Source: Saxidomus purpurata
Taxonomy: Eukaryota > Mollusca > Bivalvia > Venerida > Veneridae
Direction: 5' to 3'
Assembly (NCBI GenBank): GCA_022818135.1
Contig: JAFMSR010000009.1
Location: 13,730,327 to 13,794,326, forward strand
DNA: 64,000 nt
Part shown: positions 1 to 11,394 of the stretch, one piece after another
Numbering within the stretch: the stretch's first letter is position 1
How the letters are laid out: every line of letters begins with the position of its first letter
Notes under the pieces: generated by a model
What the model saw: only the letters and a program-made list of their open reading frames with translations
Told to the model about the DNA's origin: nothing
The model's database searches: none
Position numbers and translations under genes: made by a program

Positions 1-718
1 GTGGATGTAGGGAGAAGGGGGTGTTGCCATGTTGTAGAACACATGTATATTGTTATATATCCGTTATATTTATTCCGAAAAAAAAATCTATTTTGACGGG
101 AAAACATGCAAAGTTCGAATTACCAACTACCTTCTGGTTGGTAGTTGGGGATTCACGCGAATAACCAACTGAGTCCCGTGGTGGACGTAGGGAGAAGGGA
201 GTGTTACCATGTTGTAGAACACATCCATCTTGTTATATATCAGTTACATTTCTTCCGGAAAAATACTTTCTTTTTTGAGAAGAATACATGCAAAGTTCGA
301 ATTACCAACTACCTTCTGGTTGGTAGTTGGGGATTCACGTGAATAACCAACTGAGTCCCCTAGTGCACATAGGGAGAAGGGGGTGTTGCCATGTTGTAGA
401 ACACATCTATCTTGTTATATATCAGTTACATTTCTTCCGGAAAAATACTTTCTATTTTGAGATGAATACATGCAAAGTTCGAATTACCAACTACCTTCTG
501 GTTGGTAGTTGGGGATTCACGCGAATAACCAACCGAGTCCCCTGGTGGACGTAGGGAGAAGGGCATGTTACCATGTCGTAGAACACATCTATCTTGTTAT
601 ATATCAGTTACATTTCTTCCGGGAAAATACTTTCTATTTTGAGAGGAATACATGCAAAGTTCGAATTACCAACTACCTTCTGGTTGGTAGTTGGAGATTC
701 ACACTAATAGCCAACTAG
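1..718. repeat. 182-bp tandem repeat, about four copies
   Basis: Four head-to-tail copies of a 182-bp unit are visible: landmarks such as the start of the GTAGGGAGAAGGG block and the TGCAAAGTTCGAATTACC block recur every 182 bp. Each unit ends in a short inverted repeat, CCAACTACC then TTCT then GGTTGGTAGTTGG. Because 182 is not a multiple of three, the similar 65-75-codon frames found in each unit are by-products and not a gene. The array begins before the window edge. Tandem cores of this size occur inside Helitron-like elements of bivalves, but no terminus is visible here, so that assignment is a guess. Confidence 0.9.
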
Positions 719-828
719 GTCCCCTGCTTTATTCTGTGTTAAGGAAGGGGTATGGTGTGTTTGAACATTTCATTCTGGTGAAAGTGTATTGAGTTACCAA
801 CTACCAGTTATTACATAGTTTGGAATTA

Positions 829-868
829 CGAATAACCAACTACCAACTAGTAGGTAGTTGGTTATTCG
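829..868. repeat. Perfect 16-bp inverted repeat (hairpin)
   Basis: The arms CGAATAACCAACTACC (829-844) and their exact reverse complement (853-868) flank an 8-base loop. The arm contains the same CCAACTACC word that forms the hairpin in each 182-bp unit to the left, and further copies of that word lie at 785-805 and 872-900. The hairpin therefore probably belongs to the same element as the array. Confidence 0.85.
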
Positions 869-919
869 AATATCCAACTACCAACTACCTACTACCTACC
901 AAATTGACGCTCATTAAGT

Positions 920-1480
920 AATTTTGCGTCCCAAGCAACGTAGGAACCACTAAACATATAGTCGCTACTGTAGGCTATAATCCTCTGTAAAAACAAATGC
1001 CAACTTTCGCACTGAAAGCTATAGTTACTGGGGCTATGTGATATCAAGTCAGCGATCAAGTCACTTTGAGGTGGATCACTAATCAGTGCAGATCATGACC
1101 AGGTCATACAGATGTGTGGACTTGTCATGGCATACACTGATCCCAAACACAGAAATATTTGCCCCCAGCAGGGTAGTGATGCTAAGCTCTATTGGACGAA
1201 ATTTAACAGAGCTTATGCCATGGTGATTAATCCAATAATTGCATGTAACTTGCTCAGAAGGTTGCATGCAACTTTTAGATGATCCCTGTTGGTCTTAGGG
1301 TCAGTGGGTCAAAGGTCAAGGTCACACTTTGAAAATAGTTTTCGCTCAATATTTGTCTTTTTGAAATATGACAACATATTTTTATGCTTTAAACACGTTG
1401 TAATTGTTGTATTTTATGTAAAATGGTACGAAAATGTCCGCATTTCGGCGAAGTCGAACCTGGGTACAAATAACTGTTAG
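920..1480. repeat. Dispersed repeat, paralogous to 10510-10900
   Basis: From about 920 to 1310 this closely matches 10510-10860. Shared landmarks are CAACGTAGGAACC, AATCAGTGCAGATCATGA, CAGCAGGGTAGTGATGCTAAGC and GAGCTTATGCCATGGTGATTA. It then runs into the GGTCAAAGGTCAAGGTCA module that recurs through the locus. The short open frames here also occur in the second copy and reflect the repeat. Only this pair was compared, by eye. Confidence 0.75.
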
Positions 1481-2311
1481 AAATCACATAGATCTACATG
1501 TCTTAACTACGACTTTTAAATATAGACAAATGCAATAATCTAAAGGGAAAATCAAATTCATTTCTCTGGATTATGCTGTCATTTACAAAGAACAAATATT
1601 AACTCAATATAAATTGTAACAAAAACTTTCAAACTTTACCAAAGTAGGAAAATTAATTAATATAAGTTTTCTTTGAAAGCTTATTTTCAGACTCCACTTA
1701 TATTGTTACACCTTTGTACTATGTATGTATATATACTATGTATTTTCGAGAATAAATATTGTTTAAACTAAACTTTACCACGATTCTTTTGCTACACTAA
1801 ATTTTGGTGTGCACATACATTAATTATATGGGAACATAATAATCACCATAATCATCATCATTATTACTTGTTACGAAATACTGCTAGAGTCTAGTATATG
1901 TTAAACATGAAAGATAATAGCCTGCTATTAAAACATTCAGTTGTTGTTTTATACAAGTTATGAAAATTTAAAACAGTATGGTAGAAAGGCTGGTAATGAC
2001 TAGGTGTGCGCAATAGACCTGGTATATTGCAATTCGCAGTATTTTGGAACCACTCACGGGGATAGTTAATGTAAGCTGCAAGTACTTGTTCTACAATAGG
2101 TATATACTGAATCAATTTATAACAAAAGATTGATTTATCAATTTTTAGCTTTTCTTTGAAAAACAGAAGAACCATTGTCATAACCTTCTTGACGTCAGTC
2201 GGCACTGTCGTCTTGAATCTGGTTAAGCTTTCTTAAAATTCACTTTCTCGGTAACCATTAAAGCCTTGAAACTTCAGACAATTGCTTGGCATCAAACAAT
2301 AGCATCTGTTG
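1481..2311. other. AT-rich non-coding stretch, nothing recognised
   Basis: AT-rich sequence with short runs such as AATCACCATAATCATCATC. A 104-codon frame on the minus strand (1891-2205) starts at GTG and resembles no domain I know; I do not call it a gene. Confidence 0.5.
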
Positions 2312-2545
2312 CCGAGTTGTTGAGGTCATTGACTGATGTTTACTTGTCCCTCACCGCTGTAGGTTCGTGCCCTACTTGGGTCGAATTCTTTTATGTCTGG
2401 GAGCTATCTAGGTTCTACCCAAGTGCCCGCTCGTGACTGAAATAATGCCAGAATTGGCACCCAGGGTCTTCATCCTCCATGAAAGCTGGACGTTGCAATA
2501 TGACCTTAGCTGTTGAGTGCGATGTTAAATCCGAATCAATGAATT
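2312..2545 (+). mobile_element. SINE-like dispersed repeat of molluscan type
   Basis: A B-box-like GGTTCGTGCCC near 2362 is followed by a body with GTTCTACCCAAGTGCCCGC, a GGGTCTTCATCCTCCATGAAAGC block and the terminal words GTGCGATGTTAAATCC. I recognise this arrangement as a very common interspersed repeat of bivalves and gastropods. The head is degenerate. The family is recalled from memory and not checked by search. Confidence 0.55.
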
Positions 2546-3388
2546 GGCACAATACAATCAACCCTATGGGCATATCCCATAACTTTTGAATGGCATTAAA
2601 AGGTGTTCAAACTATGAATTTTCAGTTCAGTTTTGTCAAAATCCATTTCTCAGTTACCATTCACAGCTTAATACTTCATAGGGTAGTTGAACATAGTCAC
2701 TGAATGCAAAATGTAAGCACATAGGTTCCTATCTCAAAAGTAGAGTTTACACAAATGGTTAAAGGTCAAAATTTGTGGACAGTTGTGTCTCCAGTTTATA
2801 ACTTTACTCGTGCAAGGGTGTCCTGATATTTACACATGTGATGTGTACAATCTGTGTTGTCCTGATATTTACACATGTATGTGTGCAGACTGTGTTGTTC
2901 AGAGACAATCGATCCTCCAGCACTTTCAGTCCTTTGATTGTAATAGCTAAGGAAGTGACAAGAAGTTTTCAAACTTTTATTACATAATCTTACATAATCA
3001 TGATAATAGCAATACTATAATAGTTAAATATGCTCTCTGAGAATTTTTCGTATTCTGCGCATTTTCTCAGTAAAGCGACAAATAAAAAAAAAGTAGTTTG
3101 GTCATTCAGTTCTCCGGCGTTACTTTACAAGACACATTGATATACCAGTATTTTCTGCTATATTTATTTTTGGAAAATTTATAAATGACAGTAACTGTTT
3201 TTCTTTTTCTAAAGGAGGATATTGTTCTATTTTGATTTCATGTTAAAGAAATAAATGCATTATCAAAATACATGTACATGCACTATTGTGTTGACAAAGT
3301 GAGCAAGAATCTGAAATTATCAGGTTTCGTTTAAAGCTTAAGTTTTAATTATCAGTTTGCGAGTTCAGTATTCAACTGTTTATGTAAT
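2546..3388. other. 3' flank of TRIM-like copy A
   Basis: No gene is visible. From about 2930 to 3388 the sequence aligns with the matching flanks of copies B (16770-17083) and C (19205-19525), so it is probably the ancestral 3' UTR and downstream DNA of the TRIM-like gene. The part before 2930 contains a CCTGATATTTACACATGT duplication near 2822-2880 and nothing else recognised. Confidence 0.55.
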
Positions 3389-5264
3389 TTATTTCAGTGA
3401 TAAATTGAACACTTTGATGCTGTTTTGCATTCCCACATATAGTCTGCTGTTCTTCTGGCAGTATGCAACACTCCGTGGGAGGTACATTCTTTGTCTTTCA
3501 TCCAGCAGGATCTTCACTTTGGTGAGATCAGATGATTATTGATGAACATTGTATGACAACCTTCCACACACATATACTGTCCCTGACTCATCCACAGTCA
3601 GCTGGCATGGTCTTAACAGCTGATCATCCCTGTAGGTAGCCTTGACTTTACCATCCAAATTCATACTAGTCACAGTGTTTCTGTCCGAATCGGACACATA
3701 TATAGTTGCGTTGTCTGGACTGAGAGTCAGACAGTAAGGCTTACTAAACAGAGAATGACCATCAAAGTCTTTATCAAAACATTTAAGTACATTACCAGAC
3801 ATGTCCATTATCTGGACCTTCCCAGGCCCAGGACGAAAGATGCAGTAATAAGACACTATAAGATTGTTATTACTATAGGCAATGCCACAACACTCTGCTC
3901 CTACTGTTATATCATCAGTACTGATTACAGTCATAGGTTCAGAAAATGTAATCAGTCTGACAATACCTTCAATAGGAAATGCAACAGCAACTTTATTGTC
4001 TTCAACTTTAGTGATACCCATGGGCATGGAAGGCATTTTTATTGAATCATATGATTCTGTATTGGTGAGGATATTTTTTAGTATATTGAGACACTTTCTA
4101 TCGTAGTCAGTTTCTATGAGTATATTTTTGGAAAGTAGACATAAACCTGAGAATATTCCACAGCTACTGTTTAGTTTTCTGTCAAAAGTAGCAATTCTCC
4201 CAGTGGTTGAGTTATAGTCTTTATAGGAGAAAAATGTGGTTTGGGAGTCTAAGGTTTTAACAGATAATTCTGTGTTTAGAGGCTCAGTTATGTAATAATG
4301 TATGTCAGTACTTCGTAAGTGAAGTATTTTCTTTTCAAAGGTTTTCAAAGTTTCTTGTGCGTCTTTCATTGCAAGAAATAATTTACACATCTGACCTGAC
4401 ACTTCTGCTTGTGTAAGATCAGTTGATAATTGTTTTAAATCACTGGTAAACCTTGTACTTTTCTTTTTCAGGGATTCCAGGTTTGTCTGAGAACCTTCAA
4501 CTTTTTGAACAGTATCATTTTCTGAGTGCATTAAATTCTGTTCAAACATTGTTTGCTTTTGGTCTATTAATTCAGTCAGTTTTTTCCTTTCACTTTTCAG
4601 TTTTGCAATGGTTTCTGCCATTTCCTTATCAAATTGTGTGATAATTTCTTTCTGATGTTGTCTGTAGGTACTAATAAGTTTGTCTTTATGTTTTTGTATT
4701 GTTGCTTTTGCCTTGGACTTCAGGTTAAATGCAATTTGAGTTTTTGACTTTATTTCAGTTTCAGTTGTTTCCATGTCTTTTGATACTTTGTCTATGTTTT
4801 CTTTAAGATCTTGAAGTTCTTTACTGTGCTCAACGTCCTTTACAAGCTTTGGCATTATGACAATTTTGATGATCATTCCTCTTACATTCAGGACAAGCTA
4901 AGTGTTCACACTTACCACAGTAAAACTTAATCAGTTCCTTTGGATGTTTAGTACACTTTTCAAAATAGAAATCTTGTGGCATGCTGTCCTTATCTTGAAG
5001 AGGGTGGCTTTTGAAGTATCTCCTATGAAATTTGATGCAATTTGCACACTTGTACTCCACACACTCAACACAAAAACTTTCAGCAGGTACATATATATTG
5101 TCATGTTTTTCACATTCTTCACAATACATCTCTTGTACTTCGTCAGAACAAATTGTCAATGACATGCTTGAACTAGTTATTTTATTGTAAGCAAAACTGC
5201 TTGGTTCTTCCGCACCATAATATTCTTCATCAGAGTCACTTGAAGTACTTTTATAAGATGTCAT
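3389..5264 (-). pseudogene. TRIM-like B-box/coiled-coil/NHL protein, copy A (two disablements)
   Basis: The reading starts at the ATG at 5264 and has no intron. Residues 1-45 are acidic and serine-rich; no RING finger is present. B-box 1 shows C48, C51, C65, C68, C73, C76, H80 and H87. B-box 2 shows C104, H107, C116, C119, C124, C127, H132 and H136. About 170 residues of charged coiled coil follow, then an NHL-type propeller with LTLSPDNATIYVSDSDRNTV. Such proteins act as regulatory adaptors or, when a RING is present, as ubiquitin ligases. Two breaks are visible. One extra base near 4845-4860 separates the B-boxes (frame 4830-5264) from the coiled coil and propeller (frame 3536-4876). A TAA at 3536-3538 then stands where copy B keeps an open codon; 48 further codons stay open, including LYVGMQNSIKVFNLSLK, to the ancestral stop at 3389-3391. 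The repaired length would be 624 codons. It may be a young pseudogene, or the frameshift could be a sequencing error. Confidence 0.75.
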
Positions 5265-5530
5265 ATTTGATCATTTTCCTTCAGTTTTTTTTTCGTCTGA
5301 ATAAGTAAGTCAAATTAAATTAGCCCAGTTAAAATTTCATGCATATACTCTATGATTATTATGATAAAACCTGATCATGTGAGTCAATACAATATTCTGT
5401 TTGATATGTCGAACAATCGCATATTATCTTTATGTACATGTATAAGATAAATGTCAAGGGTAGATAAAAATGCAAATTGTTCATCACATTGTTGATGTGT
5501 TAATTTCACATATAGAACATGATTAACACC
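5265..5530. other. 5' flank of TRIM-like copy A
   Basis: AT-rich sequence upstream of the copy A start codon. It aligns with 20674-21050 upstream of copy C, including CCTGATCATGTGAGTC, TCTGTTTGATA and GTCAAGGGTAGAT. It probably includes the promoter and 5' UTR, but I see no defined element. Confidence 0.45.
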
Positions 5531-6790
5531 GGCTTCAAATGACTTTCCAAATCCAAGATGACAAAGTTAAATTATGCCCCTATATAAATGAATTTTAAGG
5601 GGTATATACTGGAGTCATCTTGTCCGTTCGTACGTGCAAATTTTGTCCGGGCTACTTCTCAGCAATCACTGATCAGATACCAATGAAACTTTACAGGAGG
5701 GATTGATACTAAGCCTATTTTTGCTAAATGATAAGCCTATATGTGCATATCGTCGGCATGTTGTGCTCAGATAATTTTATCTCGAGTTATGGCCCTTTGA
5801 ATTTTTCAGCTATTACCCAGCAACAAAAGGTGAGAAATCAGTGAAACTTCCCAGAAGTAATCAATATCCAGCCTATTTGTACATGTCGTTGGCATATTGC
5901 GCTAGGATATTTTTAGCTGTACTGGACATTATCAAGCAGAACTTAATAATATGCCATGGTGGTTTGTCTGTTGTCCATCAGTCTGTCTGTAAACTTTTCC
6001 TCGATGACACTTTGCAAGTCACAATTTTCATTTGACTTTCATGAAACTTGCTAAGAAGGTTGCCTGCACCTTGTAGATGACTCGTATTGTTTTTTTGGGT
6101 CAGTGGGCAAAGGTCACAGTGACCCGAACTAGAGATCTATACCACCCACAGTCTTCAAACCTCATAGGATGGTTGTTCTTACTGATTACTGAGTGGATGA
6201 TCCCTACTGCTTTTGGGGTCAGTAGGTCAAAGGTCAAGGTCAGAGTGACCTTAATTTTAAAATCTTCTCCTCTCAATATCATTAGGTCTATATCACTCAG
6301 AGTCTTCAAAATTCATAGGATGATTGGTCTAAGTAGACGATTCCTGCTGTTTTTGGGGTCAGAGATCACGTTCACAGAGACCTCTGTTAGCTTTTCCTTA
6401 TTCACATGCTACAGGTCATAATTTTCATTTGTCTTTTATGAAACTAGCTCAGAAGGTTACATGCAACCTGTAGATGATCCCTATTGGTTTTTGGGTCAAT
6501 TGGCCAAAGGTCAAGTTCACAGTGACCCAAACTTTGAAAAACATTTCCTCTCAATATTTGAGATCTAATTGTCATCAAAAGTCTTCAAACTTCATAGTAG
6601 ATGATCATTATTGTTTTTGGGCCAGTGAGTCAAATTCAGGTCATATTGACCTCGATAACATTCCAAAAGATTTTCACAAAACCCAGAACAGTCCAGTGGA
6701 GCAATACTGGCCCTTAAGGGCTATTTGCTTTAGAATTACATTACTGTATTCCATCCCATTCTCTGCTCAGGGTACTTAAAAAGTTCAGAG
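5531..6790. repeat. GGTCAAAGGTCA modular dispersed repeat
   Basis: An imperfect internal repeat with modules of roughly 150-200 bp. Each module carries ACTTTGAAA, CTTCAAACTTCATAGGATGATT, GATGATCCCTACTG and GGTCAGTGGGTCAAAGGTCA followed by CACAGTGACC. It starts with GGGGTATATACTGGAGTCATCTTGTCCG and ends with CAGTCCAGTGGAGCAATACTGG then CCCTTAAGGGC. The same element recurs at 10860-11140, 18085-18600 and 21100-21490. It has no coding capacity. I do not know its class. Confidence 0.75.
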
Positions 6791-7289
6791 ACAGGGGAAG
6801 GGGTTGGGACAAGTTATTAAGTGAAAATTGTGAAGCATATGCATTAAATCATATAATTGCATTGCAGCAAAATAAAAGGCACATAACTTTTCATGCACAT
6901 TTTTGTCCGCCAGAAATAGCCTAAGGAGTCTTACTTTTTTCCATAGTCTTTAGCCTAACATACTAAAACTGGCATCATCAGAATAGGCAAGTGGGTTTTG
7001 TCTGCAATAAAGATGTATTCACTGGATGGCAATTTTCAAATAAAAAAGGGGGTATATTTTTTGGCATAGTCACTAAATAGGAGGTATATATTTTGCCCAA
7101 AGCATAAAATGTCTGTCTCAGTACCTTATGGTACACTGAGCATGTTACAGTCCAACCATTGAGCAGAAACTACTGGCCAGAAAGATCTGGAGTGGTCCTT
7201 TCTTGACAAGTGGTCTTTATTCTCATGTACTTTATACTCATTTATTTATTCTCCATTGCGACACATATTTTTAAAACTTAGATTAATCG
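6791..7289. other. Duplicated non-coding stretch of unit A
   Basis: This aligns with 21487-21760 and 22470-22690 of unit C, for example GAGACAGGGGAAGGGG against GGGACTGGGGAAGCG. No gene is visible. Unit C carries an extra repeat of about 600 bp at 21870-22460 that is missing here. Confidence 0.5.
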
Positions 7290-7440
7290 CTATCGACACT
7301 CATTCCTGATGAATCAATTTCGAAAGGAGAGAAGCAATGTGGAAATATCGTTGTCTAGTCCAAGGACACAACTGCCATGGCACTGGTGGGGATTGAACTC
7401 AGGACCCTCCAATATCGAGGTGAACTACGGCTCCACATTA
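7290..7440 (-). mobile_element. tRNA-derived SINE, unit A copy
   Basis: Read on the minus strand, a tRNA-like head starts near 7437 (GTGGAGCCGTAGTTCACC) and has the B-box-like GAGTTCAATCCCC. The body follows with GTGCCATGGCAGTTGTGTCC and CACATTGCTTCTCTCC. The A box is degenerate. The orthologous insertion at 22700-22862 shows that it predates the segmental duplication. Confidence 0.65.
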
Positions 7441-7644
7441 TTCACATTGGCTTCTAGTATGACATAGATGGACAGTGGTCTGTGTTTTGTGCTAGTCATT
7501 ATGCGCAGGATGATCTAAAGCATGTTTGATTGTACTTGGCTAGTTACACCACAGTATACCAAGCAAGAAAGTCAACTAATAAAGTCTGCATAACAAATCC
7601 GAGATTATTGCAACCTTGCAACCAGTTTCTCACACTAGCACTAT

Positions 7645-7929
7645 AGTACTGAAATGCCCGGTAATTCTAACAAAAAATACCCAAAAATATACCTAAATAA
7701 CACACTATTATGAAAAAATACACAAATAATGGTAAAAAGTCATTTTCTGACAAACCCCCGTATCTGTCAGTTCTATATTATTCACATGTGAATAATATAG
7801 AACAGTGTATACGAGGGTTTGTCAGAAAATGACTTTTTTTAACATTTTTTGTGTATTTTCTTTTCATGATAGGGTGTTATTTATGTATACTTTTGGTATT
7901 TTGTTAACATTACAGGGTAGTTCAGTACT
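7645..7929. mobile_element. Palindromic foldback MITE
   Basis: Two arms of about 140 bp are near reverse complements. They start at AGTACTGAA on the left and end at TTCAGTACT on the right, and meet in a perfect centre, TTCTATATTATTCACA followed by its complement, near 7786-7787. It is internally non-coding. The corresponding place in unit C (about 23060) lacks it. The arms may extend further out with lower similarity, so the exact ends and the target duplication are unclear. Confidence 0.8.
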
Positions 7930-8655
7930 CTGGTGCCAGTGGTTTCTCATAACTGCTGCATTCCTTATATCTTTATAACTTCAAAGAGTTACTTCCCTTG
8001 GAAACTTCAATGACAGGAGTATTCTTTATTCACATAATAATTTTATTTTGACTGTAGACCAATTTTACAATTAATGAAATAATATCGCAATATTCCCACA
8101 AGCACTTGTACAAATCTGTAACCACGGTAACCATCTGATAATTCACAACAAAAAAATTAATTCTCTTTCTAAGCATTCTATGTACAAGGCAAATCAGAAT
8201 CACAATAAAAGAGAAGGTGGCATCTGTGAAAGACAACTTACAACCACCAATGCAGTAAATCAATCATGCAAGACTAAGATTAATTACGTTTCTACTGACA
8301 CTGGTTTTATGAATAATTAAGAGTATATAAGAATGGCACTGCAATAAAAAGACATTATTATTTTTACATTGAGTGACATATTGGAGGAATACTGAATACC
8401 ATACAATGTGTACCTCCCTTGATTAATGAATTTTGATAGGCAAAACCGATAAGCACTAAATGCAGCTATTCTTAAATATGTGATAATTATATAAAAATAC
8501 AAAGAGAAATTTGTGTGTGACAACCACGTTTTCTTAATCCTGCTGAGTGATCTGCCAAAATCAGCATCATGGATTCATTGTTTATAAATCTGGTTATTTT
8601 ATAATCGTTTAGTAGATTGTTCCCTATGAACATAAGGAAAGTTGCCTATCAATAA
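7930..8655. other. Non-coding end of unit A
   Basis: This matches 23215-24085 of unit C closely (TTCAAAGAGTTACTTCCCTTG, GTAACCACGGTAACCATCTGAT, AGTAAATCAATCATGCAAGACTAA). The short frames on the minus strand at 8030-8263 and 8317-8523 are not conserved as frames in the copy and are not called as genes. Confidence 0.5.
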
Positions 8656-8669
8656 CCATTTTCGAAATA

Positions 8670-8692
8670 GTTACTCGGGTAACCCGAGTAAC
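8670..8692. repeat. 11-bp perfect inverted repeat
   Basis: GTTACTCGGGT and its reverse complement flank one base. It lies just past the edge of duplication unit A. Function unknown. Confidence 0.7.
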
Positions 8693-10509
8693 CAACAGGT
8701 CGAGTTAAACCAATGCACATGCGCTTAATCTCTAATTTACTTGACCCATGTAGCCCTCAGTGACCAGGACTCTAGATAGTTTTTATCTGCAGTTTCTTCC
8801 TGTGCTCTTGACAAATTTTATTCAATTTGCCATTGAAAATCACGACGAAATTAAATAAATCGTCATGAGGCTCACAAGTCAATGCCACCTGCCAAATATC
8901 TAAGCTCCGCCTTTTAATTTCAGAAAGGAAGATTTTTAAAGATTTTTCTATATAAGCGTATGTTTAATCAATGTATCCTCCCCTTCGCTGGGCAGGGTCA
9001 ATTTGACCCAGAAGTCATGATTTCATCAATATTGGTAGATGTCTGCTAGGCAATGATTTTGCCAAATACCTTCGCTTTAGGATAATAAAAACTTTAAATC
9101 TTTTCAGTTGCACCTCTTGTGCTAAAACTTACATCTGCAGACCAGATTCAGATCACTGTGTCAATAGCCTGTAAATACAATATTTACAATGTCATATAGT
9201 TACACTGAAATGGAAATGGAGACCAAGGATGGTCTCTAAATCTTTTAGGAAGACACCATAATGTATGGAGTAGAGCACAGAACTTTTAACCTGGAGGTCA
9301 CAGACCCGAATCCCGATAACGGAGCACAACTGCTAGCTCCATTATTCTGTCTTTCATAATGGTAGAAGACCAGACAGAGCAATCCACGTAGTTAATATTA
9401 AAATTACAAGAACTTAATTTTACAACTGATGTTAAAATAAGCAAGTTTAAGCTGGAATCATAAGCTGCTGGGCCCGTCGCATCATCTGACAGCTGCTTGT
9501 AGTTGTGTAACACTGCTTTATTTGGACAAAACTACAAGAGTAGGGACTGTTGATATTGCACCAGTTGATTCTTGAATTGGCAAATACATACATTTTGGAA
9601 AAAAGGTTTCAGTTTAATTCAATGGCAATCGTCCGACTGCTCAGTTGTTAAATTTCTTTTCAAAGTATTTTCCCTTCTATGAAAATCATCATCAAGTGAC
9701 TGATATTTTGCTTTCAGCTACATTTATTGTTTTTGTCCCAAAAGACAAACTTGTATCTTTCATGTGCTAAAACTTAAAAAAATGCTTAGCATGGTCATTC
9801 CGTAAACATTTAAGTAAAATAAAATTGCAATGTAAATCCAACTTAAAATTGACTTGATTATTAGGATCGACTAGTCTGCAATACGATTTTAATTACTGTT
9901 ATTTGATTTATACAGATGTACAAACACCTGAACGCCTAATATGTTGCTGTCATTCATTTGCAAAGGGTCACTTAACCTTTGTAGATTGCAATTTCATATT
10001 CCATTGAAATCTTATATCTTTGAATACAAACTGATTATTGATTTAATCGTAAAGCGGCATCTTCTGTCAATTATTAATCATAACTTACCTTGTATACTAG
10101 TACCATGAAGTTATGAACTGAATACATGCTATATCTAGAGCCGTTATTTAAGGTGAATAAATACTCACGTTTCTATGTCTACAGGCCATAGTTCTTTCTA
10201 ACTTGACTGTCTAAGGCACCAAAACAAATATGTCAAGTAACTGTCTACACCCATGGTGATTGTGGTATACAAACATACATTGTGACACATCTATAACTGT
10301 GGAACTAGTTCACAATACACATTTATTGGAACTGACCACCAACCATGATAGTTCTTATAAATCTCTTCAAACTTCTATTTCAGGAGCATAAACAGACCAA
10401 ATGTTCAAAATGTATGCCTACTTTCTCATAGTGGACGTTGGGGGTTTCCTTGGACAAAATGACATTACCTGTACCTTATGAAGATATGCATTAACTAATA
10501 TTGTGTCAG
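8693..10509. other. Non-coding spacer between units A and B
   Basis: Apart from the tRNA-like sequence at 9248-9325 I see no gene, no long inverted repeat and no tandem array. The open frames are short and unconvincing. Confidence 0.5.
9248..9325 (+). pseudogene. Degenerate tRNA-Lys-like sequence
   Basis: GTAGAGCACAGAACTTTTAACC resembles the D-arm end, anticodon stem and TTT anticodon loop of tRNA-Lys. It is followed by GGAGGTCACAGACCC and GAATCCCG in the place of the variable loop and T arm. The acceptor stem does not pair convincingly, so it is a tRNA pseudogene or the head of a tRNA-derived SINE and not a working tRNA. Confidence 0.4.
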
Positions 10510-11350
10510 AAACAACGTAGGAACCCCTAAACATCTAGTTGCTACAAGGCTCTAAACCTCTGTTAGAAACTGCCAATTTTCGCACTTATAGCGTCAGGAA
10601 CTTGGGCTGCATGATTTCATGTCGGCGACTTTAAGGTGGGTCACTAATCAGTGCAGATCATGATCATGTCATACAGATGTATGGACTGGTCATGACATAC
10701 ACTGATCCTAAACACAGAAATATTTGACACCAGCAGGGTAGTGATGCTAAGCTCTACTGGACGAATTGCAGTAGAGCTTATGCCATGGTGATTAGTCCAA
10801 TTGTTTCTTGAAACCTGTTCAGAAGGTTGCATGCAACTTGTAGAAAATCCCTATTGGGGTCAGTGGGTCTGTGGGTCAAAGGTAAAGGTCACAGCGACCA
10901 AAACTTTGAAAATAATTTCCGCACAATGTTTTGAGATCTATTTATCAACAACAGTCTTGAAACTTCATAGGATGATTAGTCTTACTGAGTTGATGATCAC
11001 TACTGTTGTTGGTCAGTGGGTCAAGGCTAAGGTCACAGTGACCTCTGTTACCTTTTCCTTGATAGCAATTTAAAAGATTTTCACAAAACCTTTTCAGAAT
11101 AGTCCATTAGAGTATTACTGGCCCCTTTGGGCCACTGTTTTGGATTTAGGGGTGTGACTTTTAGAACAATAGAGAAGAAAAGAACAACCACATAAACCCA
11201 AACTTTTTAAAGTCTGTCCATCTGTATGATGCCACATTATAACATTGTATCTCTCAAAGAGATTGACTTCAGACACAAAGGCAAAACACAAAAATAAATC
11301 ATTTGCAGCAGTACTTTTCTTAGTTATTTCTATGTCGTTTTGCATTAAAA
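10510..11350. repeat. Dispersed repeat and GGTCAAAGGTCA module, start of unit B
   Basis: 10510-10860 is the second copy of the element at 920-1310. From 10860 the GGTCA module runs to CCCCTTTGGGCCACTG near 11140. The segment 11140-11350 (CAATAGAGAAGAAAAGAAC, GAGATTGACTTCAGA, CATTTGCAGCAGTA) aligns with 18600-18800, which defines the left part of duplication units B and C. Confidence 0.7.
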
Positions 11351-11394
11351 TATAAGTCTACTCTTGATAATGATTGCCACTAAGCATGCTGACT

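Larger units (their letters stand above)
2930..8655. repeat. Segmental duplication, unit A
   Basis: Eye alignment shows this block in direct orientation again at about 19200-24090 (unit C), and its gene-containing part at 16755-18083 (unit B). Shared landmarks outside the gene include ATGCTCTCTGA and ATTTTCTCAGTAAAGC (3' flank), CATGATTAACAC and GGCTTCAAATGACTTTCCAAA (5' flank), GGCACATA with GTAGGCAAGTG (middle) and GAGAAGGTGGCATCTGTGAA (far end). Similarity ends in both units near GCCTATCAATA. Later insertions differ between copies: a palindromic MITE only in A and a short MITE plus a larger repeat only in C. Confidence 0.8.

Noticed and set aside
145..718. Three similar 65-75-codon frames (MGIH-NNQ...)
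   Set aside because: They recur because of the 182-bp tandem repeat, whose length is not a multiple of three; none continues into the next unit.
1891..2205. 104-codon minus-strand gene
   Set aside because: GTG start, no domain and no supporting splice or promoter context.
4830..4876. Programmed ribosomal frameshift joining the two copy A frames
   Set aside because: No slippery site or downstream structure is evident, and the same gene carries a separate nonsense codon, so decay or error is simpler.
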